Source: Roseibium suaedae (GTDB taxonomy: Bacteria > Pseudomonadota > Alphaproteobacteria > Rhizobiales > Stappiaceae). From it: 64,000 bases of DNA. How positions within the stretch are numbered: position 1 is the stretch's first letter; every line of letters begins with the position of its first letter. The stretch spans positions 558,001 through 622,000 of the forward strand of contig NZ_FRBW01000001.1 of NCBI RefSeq assembly GCF_900142725.1, written 5' to 3'. A model generated the notes under the pieces. The model was not told where the DNA came from. It saw only the letters and a list, made by a program, of their open reading frames with translations, and searched no databases. This document shows, one piece after another, positions 24,416 to 33,000 of the stretch. A program made the position numbers and the translations under genes.

Positions 24416-25801
24416 TCAAAGGTAGGTCTGCCGCTCCAGGCTTGAAATCTCCCGGCCGAACTCGTTTAGTTCCTCTCGCTTGATCTCCGTGAGCACCTTG
24501 TGCATTTCGCTGCCGACAGCTTCTTTCATTCGTTCGGACGCGGCAAAGGCATCGATGGCTTCGTCCATCCAGGGCGTCAGCTTCTTGTGACGGGCCTCAT
24601 AAGCGTTGCCGAGCACCGGCGGCGGCGGCGTCTTCTTGGCAAGCAGGCCTTCCAGCATGCCGGCCAGGACGCCGACCAGCACGAAATAGGGATTGGCATC
24701 TGCGCCCGCGATCCGGTGCTCGATCCGGGCCGCTTCCGGCGAACTGGCGGGGACCCGCAGCGCGACCGAGCGGTTGTCGTAGCCCCAGCAGATGGAGGTC
24801 GGTGCGTAGGACCCCGGCTGCATCCGGCGGAAACCGTTGAAGGTGGACGTGAAGAGCAGCAAGGCTTCCGGCATGGTGTCCAGAAGCCCCGCGATGGCAT
24901 GGCCGATCCGTTCCGATCCGCTGTCTGGGTCCGCAAAGATGTTGCCGTTCTTGTCTTCCATCGACACGTGAACATGCATGCCGTTGCCGGGCCATTCGAC
25001 AAAAGGCTTGGCCATGAACGAGGCCTTGAGCTGATGCTTGCGGGCAACGCCCTGCACGAGCCGGCGGAGCAGCACCGCATCATCCGCGGCAAGCAGTGGA
25101 TCACGCCGATGGTGCAGGTTGAGTTCGAATTGACCGGGGGCGGCTTCCGAGACCGCCGCATCTGCCGGAATTCCCTGCAGATCTGAGGCACGGCGCAAAT
25201 CGTCCACCACCGGCTGAAGGGCTTCCAGGTCCGACAGGGCATACATGTTCTGCCGGGCCGGGCCGAGATGTGTCGAGAACAGAGGCTTCGGCTGTTCGCT
25301 CCAGTCCCCGTCCGTCTCCTCAAGCAGATAGAATTCCAGCTCGAAAGCGCATGTGGCTGTCAGGCCATGTTCGGCCAGCTTGTCGACCATGCGCTTGAGC
25401 ACATGCCGGGGGTCGGCCAGGAAGGGGTCTCCCTCCCGGTCATACATGGACAGAAGCACCTGGGCGGTCTTGCGATCGGTCCAGGGAACAAGCTTAAGCG
25501 TCTCGGGAATAGGCCAGCAGACACCGTCCTTGTCGCCGGTCTCAATGTGCATGCCGGTGCTTTCCACCTCGCGGCCCCAGACATCCAGGCCGAAAAGGGA
25601 GAAGGGCAGGGCAACGCCCTGGCTGAATACCTTGGAGGCGGCGGATCCAGGCAGCCATTTGCCGCGCAGCACGCCGTTGGTGTCCGGAAGAACCACTTCA
25701 ACCGTGTCGAGGTCCGGGTGCTCCGCGAGAAACGCCTCGACGTCCTTCTTCCATCCCGGTTCAGCGGGATGCTCGAGTGTCAGGTGAGGCAGGTCTACCA
25801 T
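24416..25801 (-). CDS. puuA: Glutamine-synthetase-family protein, gamma-glutamylputrescine synthetase-like (leftward copy)
   Basis: 461 residues from ATG 25801. It has the glutamine-synthetase fold without the adenylylation-site and dodecamer features of GlnA: metal-binding FELEFYLLEE (153-162), PGQFELNLHH (222-231), GNGMHVHVSME (272-282) and YDNRSVALRVPASSPEAARIEHR. PuuA ligates glutamate to putrescine as the first step of the gamma-glutamylated putrescine pathway. Its position as first gene before potFGHI, behind a GntR-type operator at 25860, supports a polyamine substrate. A second paralog lies at 26898. An in-frame extension to 25891 is rejected because it contains the operator. Confidence 0.85.
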   Translation of the reverse strand: MVDLPHLTLEHPAEPGWKKDVEAFLAEHPDLDTVEVVLPDTNGVLRGKWLPGSAASKVFSQGVALPFSLFGLDVWGREVESTGMHIETGDKDGVCWPIPETLKLVPWTDRKTAQVLLSMYDREGDPFLADPRHVLKRMVDKLAEHGLTATCAFELEFYLLEETDGDWSEQPKPLFSTHLGPARQNMYALSDLEALQPVVDDLRRASDLQGIPADAAVSEAAPGQFELNLHHRRDPLLAADDAVLLRRLVQGVARKHQLKASFMAKPFVEWPGNGMHVHVSMEDKNGNIFADPDSGSERIGHAIAGLLDTMPEALLLFTSTFNGFRRMQPGSYAPTSICWGYDNRSVALRVPASSPEAARIEHRIAGADANPYFVLVGVLAGMLEGLLAKKTPPPPVLGNAYEARHKKLTPWMDEAIDAFAASERMKEAVGSEMHKVLTEIKREELNEFGREISSLERQTYL

Positions 25802-25854
25802 AGTCCACCATGTTTCCGGTTGAGGCCAAGTTGATAGGCGCGGCCAGGAAGCTA

Positions 25855-25872
25855 TTGACAAAATGTGATCAC
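25855..25872. promoter_or_regulatory. GntR operator copy 1 in divergent promoter (puuA side)
   Basis: TTGACA (25855-25860), a perfect -35 hexamer on the forward strand, is overlapped by AAAATGTGATCAC (25860-25872). The same 13 bases recur at 26741. The site lies 59 bp from the leftward synthetase start and 125 bp from the regulator start. Confidence 0.65.
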
Positions 25873-25996
25873 GTTCAAAAAACTGTGTCAAGGCGCAGAT
25901 CTAGGCACGAGGCCACAGGATTTGCGGGAAGAAACGGCACCTGCTCTGCAGATGGTGCATTTTCTGTCCCTTTCTCTTTCATAGGATGGATCTCTC

Positions 25997-26707
25997 TTGG
26001 AGACTGACAAGCCTGCCGGAAAGGCCACGCGAGAGACTTCTCCCGCAATCCTGTTAAAACGGGGTGGCATGCGGGCGCATGTCGATCAGGCGGTCCGCTC
26101 TGCCTTGCTCACCGGCCGCTTCATTCCCGGAAAGGCGGTCACCCTGCGCGGTCTCGCGCAGGAGCTTGGCGTCAGCCCGATGCCGGTCCGGGAAGTCATT
26201 CAGAGACTGGCTGCGGAACATGCGCTGGAAGTGCTGCCCAATGGCCGCGTTCAGGTGCCCAGGATGACAGCTTCGCGCTTCGATGAAGTTCTGAAGGCCC
26301 GGCTTCTGCTTGAGCCGGAACTGGCGGCGATGGCCCTGGAGACGGGTGCCAGGCTTGATGCCCGGCAGCTGGAAAAGATCGATCTGGAGATTGATGCCAG
26401 CCTGGGAACCGGTGATGCGGAAGCCTATATGGCGCTCAATCACGATTTTCATTTCCGGATCTACGAAGCCTCCCGCTCCACCATTCTGCTGCCCCTCGTG
26501 GAAAGCCTGTGGCTGCAATTCGCGCCTTTCATGCGCACGGTCTATGGGCGGGTTGGCACCGCGCATCTGGTTGATTGGCACAAGGAAGCCATCAAGGCGA
26601 TCCGTGGTGGCAGTGCCGCCGGGCTCCGGGCGGCGATGGCCAGCGACATTCGCGAGGGCATGGGGCTGCTCGGCCGCTCCAGCTTTGCGGTCGTTGAAGA
26701 TGAATAG
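25997..26707 (+). CDS. GntR-family (FadR/FCD) repressor of the polyamine block
   Basis: 236 residues from TTG 25997, with AGGATGGA seven bases upstream; ATG 26068 is a later alternative. The N-terminal winged helix contains TLRGLAQELGVSPMPVREVIQRLAAEHALEV in part (recognition helix MPVREVIQRL). The C-terminal FCD ligand domain has DFHFRIYEAS and VDWHKEAIKAI, whose His residues usually bind metal and a carboxylate ligand. It lies between two divergent polyamine gene sets, each with the same operator, and so is inferred to repress both and itself, with a polyamine catabolite as inducer. PuuR of E. coli is a different family, so this is functional analogy only. Confidence 0.85.
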   Translation: METDKPAGKATRETSPAILLKRGGMRAHVDQAVRSALLTGRFIPGKAVTLRGLAQELGVSPMPVREVIQRLAAEHALEVLPNGRVQVPRMTASRFDEVLKARLLLEPELAAMALETGARLDARQLEKIDLEIDASLGTGDAEAYMALNHDFHFRIYEASRSTILLPLVESLWLQFAPFMRTVYGRVGTAHLVDWHKEAIKAIRGGSAAGLRAAMASDIREGMGLLGRSSFAVVEDE

Positions 26708-26729
26708 CTGCCCTTTGAGATGAGGGTGG

Positions 26730-26754
26730 TTGACTTGCGGAAAATGTGATCACA
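26730..26754 (+). promoter_or_regulatory. GntR operator copy 2 with promoter (second synthetase side)
   Basis: TTGACT (26730-26735) is followed by AAAATGTGATCAC (26741-26753), identical to the site at 25860. The core TGTGATCACA (26745-26754) is a perfect palindrome. Binding here would cover the -35/-10 spacer and block transcription of the synthetase and aminotransferase genes. Confidence 0.65.
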
Positions 26755-26897
26755 AATTAGAGGCCAAGGTGCAAGGTTGAGAAATCGGGGCATTGCTGCG
26801 GCTCGGTCAAAGTTCGGTCTATGGCTGCTGAAATCCTCGATTATGATGCCTTCAGCCCCAAATGCTGGGGTCTTGCACCAACCACCGGAGCCCACCC

Positions 26898-28301
26898 GTG
26901 AGCAACGAAACATCCGAGACCGACACTTCCTATGGCGATGGCCTGCGCGGCGTAGCTGACGTTGACGAAGCCCGTGTCTGGCTGAACGAGCGCAACATTC
27001 AGGATATTGAGTGCATCGTGCCGGATATTGCGGGCGTGGCGCGCGGCAAGATGATGCCAACGGGCAAGTTCTTCTCCGGTCCAGTCATGACGATGCCCGC
27101 CTCGATCTTCGCCCAGACCATTTCCGGCGACTATCCGGAAGATGACGACCGGTTTCAGCACAATCCGATCGACGGCGATCTCTATTTCCGCCCGGACTAT
27201 CAGACCCTGACGTCGGTTCCCTGGGAAACCGATCCGACCGCACAGTTGATCCATGATGCCTACACACGCGAAGGCGAGCCGGTGGAAACGGCGCCGCGCA
27301 ACGTGCTGAAGCGCATCCTCGGCCTTTACGAGGCTAAGGGCTGGGAGCCGGTTGTTGCCCCTGAAATCGAGTTCTATCTGGTCAAGCCGAACACGGATCC
27401 GGATTACCCGCTTGAGCCGCCGACGGGCCGTTCGGGCCGCCCGGAAGTCGGGCGCCAGTCCTATTCCATTTCCGCCCTCAACGAGTTCGATGATCTGATC
27501 GACGACATCTACGACCTCTCTGAAAAGCAGGGGCTGGAAATCGACACGATGATCCACGAAGAGGGCGCTGCGCAGATGGAAATCAACCTGCGCCATGGCA
27601 ACCCGCTTGCCCTGGCAGATCAGGTCTTCCTGTTCAAGCGCACAATCCGTGAAGCGGCGCTGCGGCACGACATGTATGCCACCTTCATGTCCAAGCCCAT
27701 GTCCAACCAGCCGGGTTCGGCCATGCACATCCACCAGTCGGTGGTGGACAAGGAAACGGGCGCCAATATCTTTTCCGGCGAGAACGGCGAAGAAACCCCG
27801 GCGTTCCTGTCCTTCATCGCGGGCCATCAGCAGTTCCTGCCCTATGTCACCTGCATCATGGCGCCTTTCGTGAATTCCTACCGCAGGTTCGCGCCCAGTT
27901 CCGCAGCGCCGGTGAATGTCTATTGGGGCTATGACAACCGCACGGTCGGCTTGCGCGTGCCCTATTCCAGCCCGCAGGCGCGGCGGCTTGAAAACCGGGT
28001 GCCGGGATCGGATGCCAACCCATATCTGGCGCTCGCAGCCTCTCTGGCTTGCGGTTATCTCGGCATGATCAAGGGACTGACGCCGGACCAGCCGCAGTCA
28101 GGCGACTGCAGCGAGAAGCAGAAGTCCCTGCCGCGCGGCCTGCAGGAGGCGGTGGCCTTGTTCGAGGAGAACGAGGACATCCGCGAAGTCTTCGGGAACA
28201 AGTTTGTCCAGACCTACCGGGCCATCAAGCAGGAAGAGTTCGAGACCTTCATGTCCGTGATCAGCCCCTGGGAACGGGAATATCTGCTGCTCAACGTCTG
28301 A
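26898..28301 (+). CDS. Glutamine-synthetase-family protein, gamma-glutamylpolyamine synthetase-like (rightward copy)
   Basis: 467 residues from GTG 26898, preceded by GGAG at a spacing of 7; an ATG at 26862 would add 12 residues without a ribosome-binding site. Active-site motifs are EIEFYLVKP (156-164), HEEGAAQMEINLRH (220-233) and GSAMHIHQSV (273-282), then YDNRTVGLRVPYSSPQARRLENR. The protein is a distinct paralog of the leftward copy, with clear differences throughout, not a recent duplicate. It probably glutamylates a polyamine or other primary amine. It is co-transcribed with the aminotransferase gene 72 bp downstream, with a small hairpin between. Confidence 0.85.
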   Translation: MSNETSETDTSYGDGLRGVADVDEARVWLNERNIQDIECIVPDIAGVARGKMMPTGKFFSGPVMTMPASIFAQTISGDYPEDDDRFQHNPIDGDLYFRPDYQTLTSVPWETDPTAQLIHDAYTREGEPVETAPRNVLKRILGLYEAKGWEPVVAPEIEFYLVKPNTDPDYPLEPPTGRSGRPEVGRQSYSISALNEFDDLIDDIYDLSEKQGLEIDTMIHEEGAAQMEINLRHGNPLALADQVFLFKRTIREAALRHDMYATFMSKPMSNQPGSAMHIHQSVVDKETGANIFSGENGEETPAFLSFIAGHQQFLPYVTCIMAPFVNSYRRFAPSSAAPVNVYWGYDNRTVGLRVPYSSPQARRLENRVPGSDANPYLALAASLACGYLGMIKGLTPDQPQSGDCSEKQKSLPRGLQEAVALFEENEDIREVFGNKFVQTYRAIKQEEFETFMSVISPWEREYLLLNV

Positions 28302-28317
28302 CGCCGGGCTCCGGCGT
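28301..28317 (+). terminator. Small hairpin after second synthetase gene
   Basis: ACGCCGG-GCT-CCGGCGT is a 7-bp stem directly overlapping the stop codon, followed by CTTTCC. It is weak and may give only partial termination before the aminotransferase gene. Confidence 0.45.
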
Positions 28318-28373
28318 CTTTCCATGCCATTGGCCATGCCGTCGGCCATGCTATCGGAGAGTGTTTTTAGAAA

Positions 28374-29765
28374 ATGACCGCCGTATCCAATATCTATCCG
28401 ACCGCTGCCCTGCAGGCCGTTGATGCTGCCCACCACATTCATCCCTTCACCGACACGAAGGAGCTGAATGCGGAAGGGACGCGCATCATCACCAAGGCGG
28501 ATGGGGTCTGGCTGACGGATTCGGAAGGCCGGCGCATTCTTGATGGCATGGCGGGGCTCTGGTGCGTGCAGGTTGGCCATGGCCGGCCGGAAATTGCTGA
28601 CGCCGTTCACAAGCAGATGCTGGAGCTTTCCTACTACAACACCTTCTTCAAGACCTCTCATCCGCCGGTGATTGCCCTGGCCGAGAAGATCGCGGAGATC
28701 GCGCCGGATCATATGAACCGCGTGTTCTTCTGTTCTTCCGGATCAGAGGCCAATGACACCGTGTTCCGGATGGTCCGGCACTACTGGGACCAGATGGGCA
28801 AGCCGGACAAGAAGGTCATCATCGGCCGCTGGAACGGCTACCACGGCTCGACGCTGGCCGGCACCAGTCTGGGCGGCATGAAGGCCATGCATGAGCAGGG
28901 CGATCTGCCGGTTCCGGGTGTCGACCACATCGACCAGCCTTACTGGTTCGGCGAGGGTGGGGACATGAGCCCCGACGAGTTCGGCGTTCATATTGCCCGC
29001 CAGCTTGAGCAGAAGATCGACGAGATCGGCGAAGACAAGGTTGCCGCCTTCATTGCCGAGCCAATCCAGGGGGCGGGCGGTGTGATCATTCCGCCGGAAA
29101 CCTACTGGCCGGAAATCAAGCGGATCCTGTCTGAACGCGACATCCTGTTTGTCGCCGACGAGGTCATTTGCGGGTTCGGCCGGCTGGGCACCTGGTTCGG
29201 GTCTGACTATTACGGCCTGAAACCCGACCTGATGCCGATCGCCAAGGGTCTGACCTCCGGTTATCTGCCCATGGGTGGGGTCCTCGTCTCCGACCGTGTC
29301 GCTGAAGGTGTGATTGACAAGGGCGGCGAGTTCTACCACGGCTACACGTATTCAGGTCACCCGGCCTGCGCGGCGGCGGCCCTTGCCAATTTGGAAATCA
29401 TCCAGCGCGAAAAGCTGGTCGAGCGGGTGAAGGACGACATCGGTCCCTATCTCCAGAGCCGCTGGAGAGCGCTGGGCGAGCATCCGCTCGTCGGCGAGGC
29501 TCGCATGGTTGGTCTCGTGGGTGCGCTGGAACTGGTGCCGGAAAAGGGCAACCGCAAGAAGGCCTTTGCCGACACGGGCACGGTTGGCACGATCTGCCGG
29601 GATATTTCGTTCCAGAATGGCCTGATCATGCGCGCCGTGCGCGACAGCATGATCATCTCGCCGCCGCTGGTTCTGTCCCATGATGAAGCTGATCTGCTGG
29701 TCGCCACCGCTCGCAAGACGCTGGACGACACCTACGCCGAGCTGAAGCGTCAGGGTAAAGTCTGA
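28374..29765 (+). CDS. Class-III aminotransferase, putrescine/polyamine:pyruvate type (SpuC-like)
   Basis: 463 residues. PLP-dependent fold type I: the SGSEAND segment (about 121-127) binds the phosphate, Asp262 (ADEVICGFGR) contacts the pyridine nitrogen, and Lys291 in PIAKGLTSGYLPMG forms the Schiff base. The N-terminal HHIHPFTD motif and WCVQVGHG are found in the omega-amino acid/putrescine-pyruvate aminotransferase group. It would oxidatively remove the terminal amine of putrescine, giving 4-aminobutanal, or act on gamma-glutamyl derivatives. It follows the second synthetase gene in the same direction and ends in a terminator at 29776. Confidence 0.87.
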   Translation: MTAVSNIYPTAALQAVDAAHHIHPFTDTKELNAEGTRIITKADGVWLTDSEGRRILDGMAGLWCVQVGHGRPEIADAVHKQMLELSYYNTFFKTSHPPVIALAEKIAEIAPDHMNRVFFCSSGSEANDTVFRMVRHYWDQMGKPDKKVIIGRWNGYHGSTLAGTSLGGMKAMHEQGDLPVPGVDHIDQPYWFGEGGDMSPDEFGVHIARQLEQKIDEIGEDKVAAFIAEPIQGAGGVIIPPETYWPEIKRILSERDILFVADEVICGFGRLGTWFGSDYYGLKPDLMPIAKGLTSGYLPMGGVLVSDRVAEGVIDKGGEFYHGYTYSGHPACAAAALANLEIIQREKLVERVKDDIGPYLQSRWRALGEHPLVGEARMVGLVGALELVPEKGNRKKAFADTGTVGTICRDISFQNGLIMRAVRDSMIISPPLVLSHDEADLLVATARKTLDDTYAELKRQGKV

Positions 29766-29775
29766 GTTTCAGGAA

Positions 29776-29806
29776 AAGGCTCGGTGCTTCGCGGCGAGCC
29801 TTTCTC
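29776..29806 (+). terminator. Rho-independent terminator after the aminotransferase
   Basis: AAGGCTCG (29776-29783) pairs with CGAGCCTT (29795-29802), followed by TCTCC. It ends the rightward polyamine operon. Confidence 0.7.
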
Positions 29807-29964
29807 CCTGACTATTAGAGAGAAGCAGGCTGAAGCGCTTTCGTGCCGGTAACCCTTACCCGGGCCTTTGGTCCGACCTCTCCCAGAGAGAGGTGTCCCT
29901 GCCGGAAGTCTCAGTCTCTAAGAAACCGTTGTTCCCGGCAGCCATGCCGCATGGCACAGCCTGC

Positions 29965-30000
29965 TCCCTCTCCCGCCGGGAGAGGGCTGGGGTGAGGGGC
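29965..30000. repeat. REP-like palindromic intergenic element
   Basis: CTCCCTCTCCCGCCGGGAGA is followed by GGGCTGGGGTGAGGGG. Elements of this composition recur between convergent genes in many proteobacterial genomes. A related shorter piece (ACCTCTCCCAGAGAGAGGTG) lies at about 29876. No second full copy was seen in the window. Confidence 0.5.
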
Positions 30001-30011
30001 GTTAACCCTCG

Positions 30012-33000
30012 TTATTCCGCCAGCACCCGCTGGGACGGGAAGCGGATTTCGACGAGGGTGCCCTGGTCCGGGGTGGAGTCGATCCGGAAGGAAGCCCGGT
30101 TGGCTTCCACCAGCGCCTTGGTGAGAGGCAGGCCCAGACCGGTTCCCCCGCCATAACGGGAGGTGTGGACCTGGCGGAAGGGCTCCAGCGCTGCCGACAG
30201 ATCCTGCGGGCTCATGCCTGTGCCGGTATCGCGCACGCGCAGGATCACTTCCCCCGTATCTTCCAGCGCGCTGGAAATGATCACCTGACCGCCGGACTTG
30301 TTGAACTTGATGGCATTGGACAGGAGGTTGAGCATGATCTGGCGCAGGGACCGCTGGTCGACCACGATGCTCGGCACGCTATCCGGCAGGCTGGCGCGAA
30401 TGATCACCCGTTCTCGGTTTGCCTGCGGCTGCATCAGGGCCACGCATTCGCTCATCACCTCGTTTGGGGAGACGGCGGAGAAGCGCAGGTCCATCTTGCC
30501 CGCCTCGATCTTCGACAGATCGAGCAGGTCATTGACGAGGCTCATGATATGCGAGCCCGAAGTCCTGATGTCCTTCAGATATTCCTTGTAGCGGTCGTTG
30601 CCGATGGTGCCGAAGCGCTCTTCGATCATGACTTCCGAGAAGCCGATGATCGCATTCAGCGGCGTGCGGATCTCATGGCTGATCTTGGCCAGGAAATCTG
30701 ACTTCTGCGAGCTGGCATTTTCCGCCTGACGCTTGGCCTGGGTCAGCTCTTCCTCGGCGGTCTTCCACTGGGTGATGTCACGCAGCACCGCGCAGAATTT
30801 CGGTTCGCCACCGTTGCCGGAGATCCGGCCGACGGTCATGAACAGCGGGATCAGGCCGCCGGAAGAAACCCGGCCCAGCACTTCGCGCCCGTCATTCAGA
30901 ATGCTGGCAACGCCGTTGCGCATCAGCCCGTCGAGGTAGTCGGCGGCGGAGCGATGGCTCTCCGGAGCCAGGAACTCGGTCAGCGGCGCGCCTTCCATGT
31001 CCACCCGGTTCGCTGAGAACAGCGCTTCGGCTGACCGGTTGACCTTGGTGATCGTGCCGTGGCGGTCGAGCACGAGGACACCGTCTGTTGCCGTTTCCAG
31101 GATTGTGTCCAGCTCCGCGACCTGGTCTTGCGCCTTCTTCAGGGCAGCAGTGTCTGCAGGGGCGACCGCCGGAGCTGCAGCGGGGGCAGCAGGAGCGGGG
31201 CGTTCGGTGATGGAGATCATCAATCCGCTGCCACCGTTCCAGGGGACCGAATGCATGCGTGCATCCACGGCCCTCAGGCCGCCGCCTGCCAGGCGCACCT
31301 TCAAGGTGTCATCGACGGTGCCTTCCATGCGCTCGGCATCCGGGAAGCTGTCGTCATCCTCAACGAACATGGCTTCCAGCCCGCCAGCGTCCGCGAGGGC
31401 TGCGAGGGTTTTGTAGCCAAGCATCGCCAGCAGCGTGTCATTGGCATAAAGAACGTCCCGGTCATGGGCGATGGCGATGCCGATCGGCAGCCTGTCAAGC
31501 AGGCGCGGATCAATCGGGCCAGCCTGGGGCGGGGCGTTGAAACGGGCCAGTTCCTGCTCGAGTTCCTGATCCGGCGCTTCGTCTTCCCGGCCTTCCTCCA
31601 TGTCGCCTTCCAGGCGGGCGCCCAGAGCCTCGGCGATCTTGCGGAACGCGGCGCGTTCCGGACGGGACAGGCGCGATGTATCGACAGGAACGACCCGCGG
31701 ACGGCGGCCAACCAGATGAATGACCTTGGAGTCTTCGTCGTCCGGCGTGGAAGATGCGCTCTGATCTTCACCGGCGGAATCTGTCGGGAACAGGTCGGCA
31801 TCGTCCTCGCGGGCATCATTGTCATGCCGCAGGTTGTCGTTGCCGGTCCTGGTCTCGGCAGGCGAAGAAATGTCCTGAGCAGCCGGAGCGTTTGTTAGAG
31901 GCGCGGCTTTCTCTGCGGCTTCCTCGCTTGGGGCGTCTGGCTCTGACGGGGCGGTCAGCGGCAGAGTTTCCTGCGGCTTGCGGCCATAGTTCTTGGCCAG
32001 CGTGCGGACGGCCGTCTCGATCTCCGAGGGATGGAGAAGCGCGGAGCCGCTGATGCCGACCGGCTCTTCCGCTTGTTGCGATGGTGCAGCGGACGATTGG
32101 GGCTCTGTTGCGGTTTCCGTCGCGGCAGTCTTGCGCTCGGTAACCGGTGCGGCCTCGTCCCGCGGGAAAAGATCCTGCTCCGTGGCTTGCTGGACAGGCG
32201 CCGCCGGGCGGGAGGTCTTCAGGGACAGACCGTTCAGCAGGGCAGCCGCGCTGGCACCGATCAACGTGCCGCCTGCAAGCGGTTGTTTGGGCTGGGGCGT
32301 CAGGTCGGGCTGCTCTTCCGGTTTGGCTTCCGGTGAGGGCTCTGCTTGCGCAACAGGCTCGACTTCGGCTTCAGTTTCGGTCTCCGCCTCAGTCTCCGCC
32401 TCTGCATTTGGCTCGATAATTTCTGCGGCAGCTAGAGCTGGCTCGTTGTCCAGGCTTTCAAACGCGGCATCTTCTTCTACCTCGGTCAACTCTTCGGCCT
32501 GAGCGGGAGCTTCGGTGGTGGATGGTTCCGCCTCAACCTCCGGCGCGGACACCGGTTCAGGCGCGAGGTCTGCCTTTGGTTCCGGCACAGCGTTTTCTTC
32601 TGCCGCAATCGCGGGTTCTACCGGCTCAGCTTCCAATGCTTGGAAAGCTTCAGCTGGACCTTCGTCTTCCGGAGCCATGTCTGCGGCAGCGTCGGAACCG
32701 TCGGAAGAGATCTCCGGTTCTGACGGGGCTACCGGCGAGACTACCGGCTGTGGTTCGGTGACTTGCGCTCCAGCCATCGCCAGGTCTTGTGCGGCGCCGA
32801 CTTCCGTCTGGTTTTCAGAATCTGGCTGGTCCAGCGCGGGTTCGAGAGCAGACGCTGGCTCTTCATCAACCGGTGCGGCCTCTGGAGTCGGTTCCTCGAA
32901 CGCTTGAAGACCCCCGGTCGTCTCCGGGACAACCTCGTCGATTTCGGTCGTCGCAACCTCTTCAGCCGGAGTTTCCCCGGACAGAGCTTCTTCGGCCGGG

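Noticed and set aside
32366..32405. Short tandem repeats in the sensor kinase gene (GCCTCAGTCTCC-like)
   Set aside because: They encode the Glu/Ala/Thr-rich linker in frame. They are low-complexity coding DNA, not a separate repeat element or CRISPR.
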